Assembly: GCA_964439935.1 (NCBI GenBank)
Contig: CAYTPW010000003.1
Location: 1 to 64,000, forward strand
Source of the DNA: JABMQW01 sp964439935
GTDB lineage: Bacteria > Fidelibacterota > Marinisomatia > Marinisomatales > TCS56
Length of the DNA: 64,000 bases
Reading direction: 5' to 3'
Shown: piece by piece, positions 25,574 to 34,402 of the stretch
Layout of the letters: each line of letters begins with the position of its first letter
Numbering within the stretch: the stretch's first letter is position 1
Notes under the pieces: model-generated
Told to the model about the DNA's origin: nothing
The model's database searches: none
What the model saw: the letters and a program-made list of their open reading frames with translations, nothing else
Translations under genes and position numbers: made by a program

Positions 25574-26179
25574 ATGAAATACGGAATCATTTTCTTCAGT
25601 TTATTTATTCTGATTGGCTGCGGCCCGGGAGAGGAAGTTGCCGTTATATCCACCCAGCACGGTGATATCGTCATCGCCTTTTTCCCCGATACGGCTCCAA
25701 AACATGTTGAGAGCTTTATGCTGCATGCCAGGGAAGGTTATTTCGATGGCACTACTTTCCACCGGATTATTCCCGGTTTTGTTATCCAGGGAGGCGATCC
25801 CCACAGCCGGGATAAGAATAAAATGAATGATGGAAGTGGCGGGCATGCGGCTCGCTTCTATGGAGTGGGCACTGAAGCCGACACAAATAGTTGGATGTTA
25901 CCGTCAGAGTTCAGTGATCTTCCACATACCAAAGGTGCCTTATCAATGGCCCGTGCTCAAGATCCTAACTCGGCTGGCAGTCAGTTTTTTATCTGTGTGG
26001 CCGATGTCCGACGTCTTGATAATAAATATACCGTTTTTGGCGAGGTGATTCAAGGCCTGGACGTGGTTGATAAAATTGTTAACTCCAAACGCGATGCTCG
26101 TGATAATCCAATAGGAAAAGTGACAATGACTGTAAAACTGGTTCCACGGAAAACGCTTGCGGTTGATCAGCAAGGTTAG
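25574..26179 (+). CDS. Peptidyl-prolyl cis-trans isomerase, cyclophilin-type lipoprotein
   Basis: 201 residues with a lipoprotein signal ('LFILIGCGPG'), so a periplasm-facing folding catalyst. The cyclophilin domain has 'GTTFHRIIPGFVIQGGDP', 'GALSMARAQDPNSAGSQFFI' and 'YTVFGEVIQGLDVVDKI'. ATG follows AAAGGAAA. Its place before dsbD and tlpA groups several envelope protein-folding functions in one transcript. Confidence 0.93.
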   Translation: MKYGIIFFSLFILIGCGPGEEVAVISTQHGDIVIAFFPDTAPKHVESFMLHAREGYFDGTTFHRIIPGFVIQGGDPHSRDKNKMNDGSGGHAARFYGVGTEADTNSWMLPSEFSDLPHTKGALSMARAQDPNSAGSQFFICVADVRRLDNKYTVFGEVIQGLDVVDKIVNSKRDARDNPIGKVTMTVKLVPRKTLAVDQQG

Positions 26180-26234
26180 CTTGAGTTGTATTTAATTTCT
26201 ATTATTAATTTGATTTTTTGGCGGGCGGAATAAA

Positions 26235-27137
26235 GTGAGGATTGGATTAGCGTTAGGTGGAGGAGGCGCCCGGGGAGCTGCTCATATTGGCGTATTGCAG
26301 GTGTTGCAAGATCATGGTCTGCAATTCGATCATATTGCCGGCAGCAGCGCCGGTGCTACCATCGGTGCCATGTATGCAGCAACTCGCGACGCGTACTGGA
26401 TCGAAAAGCATTTTTATCGGTTTTTGGACAGTGATGTCTTCCGGGCGCTGGGTACTGATCGGATGTCGGAAGACCATGACCCTGACTCAGTCTTCAGTCA
26501 ATTCGCCAGTTCAATCAGAGATCAGGTTGTAATCATGATGGCGCGTAACCGCAAATCGATTATCCGCCGTGAGAAACTGGAACGCTGCATCAAATACCTG
26601 TTACCGGTACCAACATTTGAAGAGCTCTCGATCCCATTGGAAGTGGTTTCAGCTGATTTGCAGACCGGACAGCCGGTAATTTATAATTCCGGTGATCTGG
26701 TTGAAGCTGTGACCCAATCGTCTTCAATTCCTGGTTTCGTGCCGCCACTCCAGAAGGATGATCAATTACTGGTTGACGGAGGTATTATATCCCCGACTCC
26801 CGTAGACTATCTACGCCGCCATGTCGATTTTGCGATTGCCTGCGATATATCCAAAAGAATTGCGGAACCTTTGCGGAAAATGGATATTATTTCTATCAGC
26901 ATGCGGTCTGAACAGGTAACCACATTAACCCTGAATCAGCAGCTTTTATCACAGGCTGATTATGTAATTCGCCCGGAGGTGCTTGGCCTGCACTGGTCGC
27001 GTTTTGATACTTTTGAGCGCCTGATCCAGAATGGTCGTGAAACAGCCGAAAAAATATTCGAAGATCTGGTTCAAGAAATCAAACGGCACAAACGTTGGAG
27101 TTATAAACTAAAACGATGGCTGAAAGTGCGATTATAA
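26235..27137 (+). CDS. Patatin-like phospholipase
   Basis: 300 residues from GTG. The patatin fold is complete: oxyanion loop 'LGGGGARGAAHIGVL', nucleophile elbow G-S-S38-A-G and the dyad Asp181 in 'VDGGIISPTPV'. This is the RssA/YchK type of short bacterial patatin, without a membrane or signal segment, so probably a cytosolic lipid acyl hydrolase. The C-terminus is strongly basic ('RHKRWSYKLKRWLKVRL') and may bind membranes. Gap of 55 bases from the cyclophilin gene, 42 to dsbD. Confidence 0.9.
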   Translation: MRIGLALGGGGARGAAHIGVLQVLQDHGLQFDHIAGSSAGATIGAMYAATRDAYWIEKHFYRFLDSDVFRALGTDRMSEDHDPDSVFSQFASSIRDQVVIMMARNRKSIIRREKLERCIKYLLPVPTFEELSIPLEVVSADLQTGQPVIYNSGDLVEAVTQSSSIPGFVPPLQKDDQLLVDGGIISPTPVDYLRRHVDFAIACDISKRIAEPLRKMDIISISMRSEQVTTLTLNQQLLSQADYVIRPEVLGLHWSRFDTFERLIQNGRETAEKIFEDLVQEIKRHKRWSYKLKRWLKVRL

Positions 27138-27179
27138 GTGTTACCTTCTTAACCTGTCTGCATCAAAAGAAATTAAATA

Positions 27180-29051
27180 ATGCTAAAATACAGTAAATAT
27201 CTGATCCTGACATTGCTGGTCTTTCCCCTGGCTCTTTTTGCCCAGCCTACCAATCCAGCTAATCCATCGGTTGGCGTCCCTGAACCGGCGCGCGCCGGTG
27301 AGGTTGTTGATCTGGAGGTTACTGTCACAATGGATGAAAAATGGCACATCTACGCTGTTCACGACGTATCCGGTGGACCGATTGCAACATCGATAAAAAT
27401 CAGTGGCAATGCTGTGGACCGGCAGGGAGTGGTAGAGGAACCGCGGCCAACGGTGAAATTCGATGAGGGTTTCCAGGTTAAAACCAGATACCATCAGGGA
27501 ACGGTAACCTTTATTGCCCCTGTTCTGTTAAAAAACGATCTGATGTCTGGATCCGCCGAACTTGAAGTTTCGGTACTTTATCAGGCCTGTGATGCTGCGG
27601 TATGTTATCCACCGGTTGAAGAAAAAATTCTGGTACCCATAACTATTGAGTCAGGCAGTCCTCGTGAGGACCGTAGCCAACTGGCAGCGGCAATAGCTAT
27701 CGACAGCAGTGGAAATATCGACCTTGATCGAGCTATCTCCGAAGGTTTGTTTTCATTTATTTTACTGGCTTTATCAATGGGCTTTCTGGCCTTATTGACT
27801 CCCTGTGTTTTTCCAATGATTCCAATTACAGTGTCATATTTTACTCATCAGGGTGAAATGGAAAACCGAAATCCGGTCAAACAGGCATCGGTTTATGCAA
27901 TTGGAATAATACTCACTTTTTCGATCCTGGGCTTAATACTGGCATTGACTCTGGGTGCTGCCGGGGCTAATCAGCTGGCGGCCAATCCCTGGGTGAATTT
28001 ATTTATCGGTGCCCTGTTCATTTACTTTGCCCTGTCTTTATTCGGGATGTATGAAATTCAAGTACCTGAAAAATTGCGTTCCTTTACTTTGAAGCAGGAA
28101 GGTCGTTCGGGTTACGTTGGAACCCTGTTTATGGCCTTAACCTTCACCTTGACCTCCTTTACCTGCACCGTTCAGTTTGTCGGTTTGCTGCTGGTAGCGG
28201 CAGCTCAAGGACAATGGTTCTGGCCATCAATCGGAATGCTGGTTTTCAGTGCCGCCTTTGCACTACCGTTCTTCTTCCTGGCCCTGTTTCCCCAATATCT
28301 GGCCAAATTACCCCAATCCGGCGGCTGGTTGAATTCCGTTAAAGTAGTCATGGGTTTCCTGGAACTGGCGGCTGCTTTCAAATTTCTCAGCAATACAGAT
28401 CTCGTCTGGCGCTGGAGTATTTTCACCCATACCACCGTATTGGCAGTATGGACAATCATTGCATTGGTCACTGGTATTTATTTGCTGGGGAAATTGAAAT
28501 TACCACATGATTCGGAAGTTAGTTCGGTCGGTGTACCACGGATGCTTTTAAGCATGTTTTTCCTGACCTTTGGGCTGTACTTGGGCACCGGTCTGCTCGG
28601 ACAACCAATCCACGGATTGATCTATTCTTACCTGCCACCAAGAATTGAACAGGAAAGCCAGAGTGTCATAACTAACAATTCGATCCATGAGCAGTTTACC
28701 TGGTATAAAGATCTGGACGAAGCTCTGCTTGTGGCCCAGCGGGAACAGCGTCCGGTCTTTATCGATTTTACGGGCTATACCTGCACCAATTGCCGCTGGA
28801 TGGAAGCCAATGTGTTTACCCATCCAGAAGTCCGGTCACGTTTCAGTGAATTCATTCTGGTACAATTATACACTGATGGGGGAGAAAATTATCGCGAGCA
28901 TCAACAGTATGAAATTGATCGTTTTGGAACGGCATCGCTACCTTTTTACGTGGTGTTGAGTCCTGAGAATAAGGAGATTACACGCTTTCCGGGAATGTCA
29001 CGCAACATTAATGACTTTATAGATTTTCTGGATATGGGATTGGCTGGTTAA
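27180..29051 (+). CDS. dsbD: Thiol:disulfide interchange protein DsbD
   Basis: Moves electrons from cytosolic thioredoxin to periplasmic thiol proteins. 623 residues in the standard order: signal peptide; N-terminal immunoglobulin-like domain with the Cys pair in 'YQACDAAVCYPPVEE' (~138-143); an eight-helix membrane domain with 'LTPCVFPMIPITV' and 'TSFTCTVQFVG'; and a C-terminal thioredoxin domain with 'FTGYTCTNCRWME' (~535-538). The downstream TlpA-like lipoprotein, 15 bases away, is a natural electron acceptor. Confidence 0.95.
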   Translation: MLKYSKYLILTLLVFPLALFAQPTNPANPSVGVPEPARAGEVVDLEVTVTMDEKWHIYAVHDVSGGPIATSIKISGNAVDRQGVVEEPRPTVKFDEGFQVKTRYHQGTVTFIAPVLLKNDLMSGSAELEVSVLYQACDAAVCYPPVEEKILVPITIESGSPREDRSQLAAAIAIDSSGNIDLDRAISEGLFSFILLALSMGFLALLTPCVFPMIPITVSYFTHQGEMENRNPVKQASVYAIGIILTFSILGLILALTLGAAGANQLAANPWVNLFIGALFIYFALSLFGMYEIQVPEKLRSFTLKQEGRSGYVGTLFMALTFTLTSFTCTVQFVGLLLVAAAQGQWFWPSIGMLVFSAAFALPFFFLALFPQYLAKLPQSGGWLNSVKVVMGFLELAAAFKFLSNTDLVWRWSIFTHTTVLAVWTIIALVTGIYLLGKLKLPHDSEVSSVGVPRMLLSMFFLTFGLYLGTGLLGQPIHGLIYSYLPPRIEQESQSVITNNSIHEQFTWYKDLDEALLVAQREQRPVFIDFTGYTCTNCRWMEANVFTHPEVRSRFSEFILVQLYTDGGENYREHQQYEIDRFGTASLPFYVVLSPENKEITRFPGMSRNINDFIDFLDMGLAG

Positions 29052-29066
29052 GTAGAAAGGACAGAT

Positions 29067-29612
29067 ATGCGAAAATATACTATTATTGGAACAATATTAT
29101 TGGCTGTAATAATTGGATGCGCTCAGAAAGATACTAATCCTTCTGGTAAAGCACCGGCCCGGCCGGCTAATGCGGTCAAGGCACCGGACTTTACTCTGAT
29201 GTCGGTCGATGGCCGGATTTTTTCATTCAACGACTTGAAGGGTAAAGTGGTTTTATTGAACTTCTGGGGAACCTGGTGCCCGCCCTGTCGTCGTGAAATT
29301 CCTGATTTTATTAAACTATATGATAAATATCAGGCGGATGGACTGGAAATTGTTGGTATCACACTTTCTTCCGGGACTGTGGCCGATATTGAGAAATTTG
29401 TCCAGCACTGGAATATGAATTACAATATTTTAACAGATATTAAAAATAATGAAACCCAGGAAGTTACTGCTTTATTTAGCCGGGCGACCGGTTATCCTAT
29501 TAACGGGATTCCAACCACTTTTTTAATTGATCGTGATGGGTATATTCGAAAATCATATGTTGGACCACGATCGGAAGAGGTTTTTCTCGCTGATTTCAAA
29601 CCTTTCCTATGA
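29067..29612 (+). CDS. TlpA/ResA-type thioredoxin lipoprotein
   Basis: 181 residues. Lipobox 'VIIGCAQK' (Cys18), a short linker rich in Ala, Pro and Lys, then a thioredoxin domain with 'FWGTWCPPCRREIP' (Cys71, Cys74) and the cis-Pro loop 'GIPTTFLIDRDG'. Probably a periplasmic disulfide reductase fed by DsbD, for example in cytochrome c maturation; no cytochrome genes are visible here to confirm that. Last gene of the operon, followed by a terminator. Confidence 0.93.
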   Translation: MRKYTIIGTILLAVIIGCAQKDTNPSGKAPARPANAVKAPDFTLMSVDGRIFSFNDLKGKVVLLNFWGTWCPPCRREIPDFIKLYDKYQADGLEIVGITLSSGTVADIEKFVQHWNMNYNILTDIKNNETQEVTALFSRATGYPINGIPTTFLIDRDGYIRKSYVGPRSEEVFLADFKPFL

Positions 29613-29650
29613 TTTATCAGCCGCGGTGAAGAAGCGGTAAGCATTAGATG

Positions 29651-29694
29651 GCGGGCTGGGATTAAGCGTAATTCCAGCCCGCTGTTTATTTTTC
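29651..29694 (+). terminator. Intrinsic terminator after the pyrF-tlpA operon
   Basis: GCGGGCTGG (29651-29659) pairs with CCAGCCCGC (29674-29682), followed by TGTTTATTTTTC. The stem is G+C-rich with a U-rich tail. Confidence 0.9.
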
Positions 29695-29980
29695 TGGATG
29701 AACCAGGTGCTTGATACAGACCTTCATTAAATGACGTTAGTCCAACGATTATTTTTATTAACTTTTAAAAATCAAATCCGTTTCAGCAGCGCAATTTTAT
29801 CTACTGGGAGCCAGAAATTATGGATTTGAACAGCGGGTGGCAAATTATCTGCCGGTAATACCAGATTGAGTGTTAAAATATATTGATAAACACAGGGTAA
29901 TAATTAAATTCAGCTATCCGATTTTCGACTTCGGTCAAGGATAACAATTCGATAGTGAACAACAGTATAGTGGAGGTTCC
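29695..29980. other. Leader region of the giant secreted-protein pair
   Basis: A+T-rich, no gene seen. Presumably holds the promoter for the gene at 29981; GGAGG stands 5 bases before its ATG. I could not fix -35/-10 boxes with confidence. Confidence 0.5.
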
Positions 29981-32900
29981 ATGTTTAAATCGAAAGCTAT
30001 GGCATTAATAGTAGCATTATTTTTCATTACGTCGCTTTCTTTGGCGCAATATGATCGTGATGCGGTAATCGAGATTTTATATCCCGATAATGAAACGGTA
30101 GTTGATACGGATTTTGTCGAAGTCGATTTCTATCTGGCACCATTTTTTGCTATCGGTGATTCCGGCTGTACTGATTGCGATGGATACATCCAAGCTTTTT
30201 TGAACGACGAGTTTTACGGTAATATAAACACTGCTTCACCAGCTCTGGTCAGTGGACTGAGTGACGGACCATATTTTCTAGAATTGGTTGTTGTGAATTC
30301 CTCCGGTGTTGGTTTTACGCCCGCCCTCGGTGATACTACTTCATTCATGGTAGATATTTTATCGCAAGCAGACCTGTGTCCGCCACGCAATCTGGAGGTT
30401 ATCGCCGGAGATGGCCGAAATTTCCTGAATTGGACACCACCGGCAGGGGGTATGAGTGGCGATATTGGTTGTGGAGATTTTCTGGTTACATCGATTCCAT
30501 TTAATACCTCAGGAGTAACTACTGGAATGGGAAATGACTGGGAGTTGACTGGCAGTAATAATGACGATGTTGCTTACACTTTAAATCTGAGTGATCAAAC
30601 GATCATCGATGTTACTCTCTGTGATCCGGGTTCCAACTATGACACTAAACTTGCAATTTTTACAGGTTGTCCTGATGATGGAACAGCTGATGAGATTTAT
30701 TATAATGATGATGATTTTACTTGTACAGTGAGTGGTCTTCGATCTTCGATTTTTGGTGCCGATCTTGCTCCAGGTCAGTACTATATAGTAGTTGACGGGT
30801 TTAGTACCAGCAATGGTAGTTATGTTCTTGATATAACAGAAGTAACCACCCGCAATGAAAATGCCATTGATCTTAGAGATGCTCTCGCTAATGAAACTCA
30901 TAAAATGCTAATAGAAGGCTTTTCTGAGGAAGATGTGGAAACCTTGATTCAAGAGTATCGTGCTCTAACTTGGCGTAATTATTCCCGTGAAATTGACCCG
31001 GCCTGCGGTACCTTCCTGCATTATTCAATTGTTGACGCCAATACCGGAACAGAAATAACCACAGCTGATACAAATTTGTATATCCATGAGGGTCTTACCA
31101 ACGATACCGAATATTGTTATGAAATAGTAGCTGTATATTCTGAAGGATCTTCTGTTGCAACTGAGGTTGTTTGCGCAACACCGGAGCTATATATTCCAGC
31201 GCCACCCACAAATCTTGCTGCTGTTGGTTACGATGAAGAAGTTTTCTTGAGCTGGACCAGCCCCGACGTGCAACAGTTGGGAATTCCCTATTCAGAGGAT
31301 TTCAGTTCACAATTGGTAGAACTCTGGACCTGGGAAGGTGAAAACTGGTCTATCTATGACTTCACCGGCAATCCCCCGCCCAGCGCCCAATTCAGTTGGA
31401 TCCCGTCTCAGGCTAATTACGATTTAAGCCTGTATTCACCATTTGTGCCGCTTGATGGCTACACTGATGTAATAGTCACTTTCGATATGTATTTAGATAT
31501 GTATTCAGACACCGGCGAAGAATTTCTTACAATCGAATATCTTAATGGCGGTACCTGGAATCTGCTGCGTGAATTTGTTAACACCGCTGATATCCCGTGG
31601 GCCACTTATACCGATACTCTTTCCGGTGTTAGCGGGAGTATCCGTTTGCGCTTCCGCGCTCATGGTATAGATTCATTTAACTTGAATTACTGGTACATCG
31701 ACAATGTCAATATTGATGGATACGTACCAACCCGTGATATGACGGGTTCAACTGTTTTTGCCCTTGACGAATACATCGGTGGTGCCAGACAGGTAATTAA
31801 TTTTAATTTGGTCTTGACCGCTCCTGATGGGGCATACTGTGACATGTTCGAGATTACTTTCCCAGCCGGGATAACCGTAAATGGCGCTGGACCTGAATTG
31901 CTTGGCACTGGTGGTAGCATCTATCCGCCGGAAGCTTATAATGGAGTCAATGGGCAAACTGTTTCCTGGGGTACCGATAATAATGATCAGGCTGGTGGTA
32001 TTTATGGAACATTGCCCTTCTGGGTTGATCTGACATTTGATCCGTCTGTCAGCGGTCCAGTGACCTGTGATTTCTTGTTTTCAGATGACGCCTGGGGGAA
32101 TCAACCCCTTGATGCTACCGGTACGGTTGATATATTAGAGCGTACTTTTGTGGATGGGGAATTATTGGGTTACAATATTTACATTGATGGCAGTACCACA
32201 CCCGATAACGATTTTACTATTGGCGATAGATTTTATACGGCTACTGAATTGATCAATGGTGTTGAATATGATTTTGAGGTTACAGCGTCTTACTATCCGG
32301 ATTATGAAAGTACACCTGCATCAGCATCGGCAACTCCGACCTGGTTATTTGGCGATATTGCAGGTGTTGTTACCGATCCGGCCGACAACCTGTTGGATAG
32401 TGCAATTGTCAGTGTCGGCGGACTCAGCGATACCACCGGGATTGATGGGGCATATATGATTTATGGTCTGGTACCAGGTGTCCATACCGTGAATGTTTCC
32501 CGACCGGGATTCGATGGCACGGAAGCAGATGTAACCGTCATTGCCCAAGAAGCTGCTGTCGAGCATGATTTCATGATGATTCCTAAACTCGGTATCCCGA
32601 TGGCAGTGGAAGCGTTTGGTGGTGATCATCTGATCGATCTGCAATGGCGAGCACCAGGGGCAATGGCACCGGGTGAGTGGATGCTTTTTCATGATGGTTC
32701 TTTCGAAAATTCCATTTCTTCAACCGATGGCGGTATGGGTCTGGCCCAATTATTCATTCCACCTGGCTATCCTGCTACGATCCAGGCTGTACGATTCCAT
32801 GTATCCGAATTCGGTTCGTTTGATCAGGAAATTGAGGTTAATGTTTTTGATGCGGTTGATGGATTCACCGTTTTGTCAGGTCCGTATTTTGTCAACGGTG

Positions 32901-34369
32901 TCAGCAACGACTGGATCGAAATCGATATTGATGATGCCACCATAGACGCCGGCGCCTTTCTGGTTGCTACCTATAACACATTACCAGGCGGTCCCTATAT
33001 CTCAATTGATGAGGACAATGATTCACACAGTCTTTTCTTTGGCAGCGCTGTCGATGGTTGGACTGATATGGCCGATTATGGTTATTTCGCTGAAGGAAGC
33101 CACGAAGCATTGATCGCTGCCTCCGGACGTTCGTTCGTAATCCGTAATAATGACACAGTCGAAGAAATCTCTGATTTCAATGCGGATCTGCCGGTTAGCT
33201 TGATCAGCAGCGCTGGTACTCATGGTCCGACAGCACCGCATCCAACTGATCTTAGCCGCACTGAATCAACTCGTGATGATAGTCTGGTTGGTTACAATGT
33301 CTATCAAATTTTTGGCCTGGTTGATTCGTTGGTAGCATCCACCGAAAGTGGCGACACAACGGCAACGATTATGGTGGATTCTAACTATGTGGAATACTGC
33401 TTTAAGATTAAAGCAATCTGGGAAACTGATCTTTACGATACACTGGAATCAAAACCTTCTGGTGTGGCCTGTACGGAAACATTCAAGCCTGGTGATGTTG
33501 ATTTCAGCGATGATGTTTCAATTACTGACTTAACAATGGTGGTCGATTTTGTTCTGGGTCTGATGGAACCTACAGTCGAACAATTCCGCGGCAGTGATAT
33601 CAACCGTGATGAGATGATCAATATCCAGGATGTTATTCTGATGGTTGATCTGATATTTGGGACCCCGGTTGCCAGATATTCTGCTGGCGACGGCTCGGAA
33701 TCAGCTACACTGAGCCTGACCGTAAATAATGGCACAATGTTGAATCTGGCTCTGTCCAGTAACGTTCCGGTTCGTGGGCTGCAGTTTACCGTGGAATCAA
33801 CTGCCAGTTCAATCCAGCTTGGGAGTCCTTCGATTCTGGGTGCCAATGGTGAGTTATTATTGGCAGGGAACACCAATGCCAGTAATCAGGTGACCTATGT
33901 GATAGCCAGGATTGATGGACAGGCGCTCGATTTGCGCGGTGAAGTGCTGGCAACCATACCATTCACGGTAAAGGGACAATCAAGAGAAATGGCGGAAATC
34001 AGTCTCAATAATTCTCGATTGGCGGGATTCAACGGTGTGTCGATTCCGGTTACGGAGCGTTCCACGGTTATCGATTTTGATGTGATGCCTTCCAGTTATG
34101 CCTTGCATCAGAATTATCCCAATCCCTTCAACCCGGAAACGGATATTAAATTTGATTTACCGGATGCAGGTCTGGTCCAACTGGTAATCTATAATATTAC
34201 CGGTCAGAAAATTCGGACACTGGTGAGCGATAATCTGGAAGCTGGATTTCACCAAATCCGGTGGAACGGCACCAATGAATATAACGAACCGGTAGCCACT
34301 GGGATGTATTTTTACCAGTTGACGGCCGGCAATTACCATGCCACCAAGAAAATGGTAATCTTGAAGTAA
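29981..34369 (+). CDS. Giant secreted multidomain protein with dockerin-like and C-terminal sorting domains (paralogue 1)
   Basis: 1462 residues: signal peptide ('ALFFITSLSLAQ'); N-terminal beta domain; a PPC-like domain (~160-290, 'YIVVDGFSTSNGSY'); FN3-like segments ('PPTNLAAVGYDEEVFLSW'); a MAM-like domain (~433-583); a cohesin-like stretch; and a carboxypeptidase-regulatory-like repeat ('GDIAGVVTDPADNLLDSA'). Then come a conserved 'SSTDGGMGLAQLF' module, a dockerin-like double EF-hand ('GDVDFSDDVSITDL', 'DINRDEMINIQDV') and a second cohesin-like domain. The end is the FCB-type sorting domain ('LHQNYPNPFNPETDI' to 'GNYHATKKMVILK'), which in relatives directs export and surface attachment. 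The ligand or enzyme role is unknown. A close paralogue follows after 33 bases. Confidence 0.85.
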   Translation: MFKSKAMALIVALFFITSLSLAQYDRDAVIEILYPDNETVVDTDFVEVDFYLAPFFAIGDSGCTDCDGYIQAFLNDEFYGNINTASPALVSGLSDGPYFLELVVVNSSGVGFTPALGDTTSFMVDILSQADLCPPRNLEVIAGDGRNFLNWTPPAGGMSGDIGCGDFLVTSIPFNTSGVTTGMGNDWELTGSNNDDVAYTLNLSDQTIIDVTLCDPGSNYDTKLAIFTGCPDDGTADEIYYNDDDFTCTVSGLRSSIFGADLAPGQYYIVVDGFSTSNGSYVLDITEVTTRNENAIDLRDALANETHKMLIEGFSEEDVETLIQEYRALTWRNYSREIDPACGTFLHYSIVDANTGTEITTADTNLYIHEGLTNDTEYCYEIVAVYSEGSSVATEVVCATPELYIPAPPTNLAAVGYDEEVFLSWTSPDVQQLGIPYSEDFSSQLVELWTWEGENWSIYDFTGNPPPSAQFSWIPSQANYDLSLYSPFVPLDGYTDVIVTFDMYLDMYSDTGEEFLTIEYLNGGTWNLLREFVNTADIPWATYTDTLSGVSGSIRLRFRAHGIDSFNLNYWYIDNVNIDGYVPTRDMTGSTVFALDEYIGGARQVINFNLVLTAPDGAYCDMFEITFPAGITVNGAGPELLGTGGSIYPPEAYNGVNGQTVSWGTDNNDQAGGIYGTLPFWVDLTFDPSVSGPVTCDFLFSDDAWGNQPLDATGTVDILERTFVDGELLGYNIYIDGSTTPDNDFTIGDRFYTATELINGVEYDFEVTASYYPDYESTPASASATPTWLFGDIAGVVTDPADNLLDSAIVSVGGLSDTTGIDGAYMIYGLVPGVHTVNVSRPGFDGTEADVTVIAQEAAVEHDFMMIPKLGIPMAVEAFGGDHLIDLQWRAPGAMAPGEWMLFHDGSFENSISSTDGGMGLAQLFIPPGYPATIQAVRFHVSEFGSFDQEIEVNVFDAVDGFTVLSGPYFVNGVSNDWIEIDIDDATIDAGAFLVATYNTLPGGPYISIDEDNDSHSLFFGSAVDGWTDMADYGYFAEGSHEALIAASGRSFVIRNNDTVEEISDFNADLPVSLISSAGTHGPTAPHPTDLSRTESTRDDSLVGYNVYQIFGLVDSLVASTESGDTTATIMVDSNYVEYCFKIKAIWETDLYDTLESKPSGVACTETFKPGDVDFSDDVSITDLTMVVDFVLGLMEPTVEQFRGSDINRDEMINIQDVILMVDLIFGTPVARYSAGDGSESATLSLTVNNGTMLNLALSSNVPVRGLQFTVESTASSIQLGSPSILGANGELLLAGNTNASNQVTYVIARIDGQALDLRGEVLATIPFTVKGQSREMAEISLNNSRLAGFNGVSIPVTERSTVIDFDVMPSSYALHQNYPNPFNPETDIKFDLPDAGLVQLVIYNITGQKIRTLVSDNLEAGFHQIRWNGTNEYNEPVATGMYFYQLTAGNYHATKKMVILK

Positions 34370-34402
34370 TCTGACGCTACAAAAATTCTCTAGGAGGAAT
34401 CC

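Noticed and set aside
33433..33876. 147-codon open frame on the minus strand
   Set aside because: Opposite the dockerin region of giant paralogue 1; no signal of its own.
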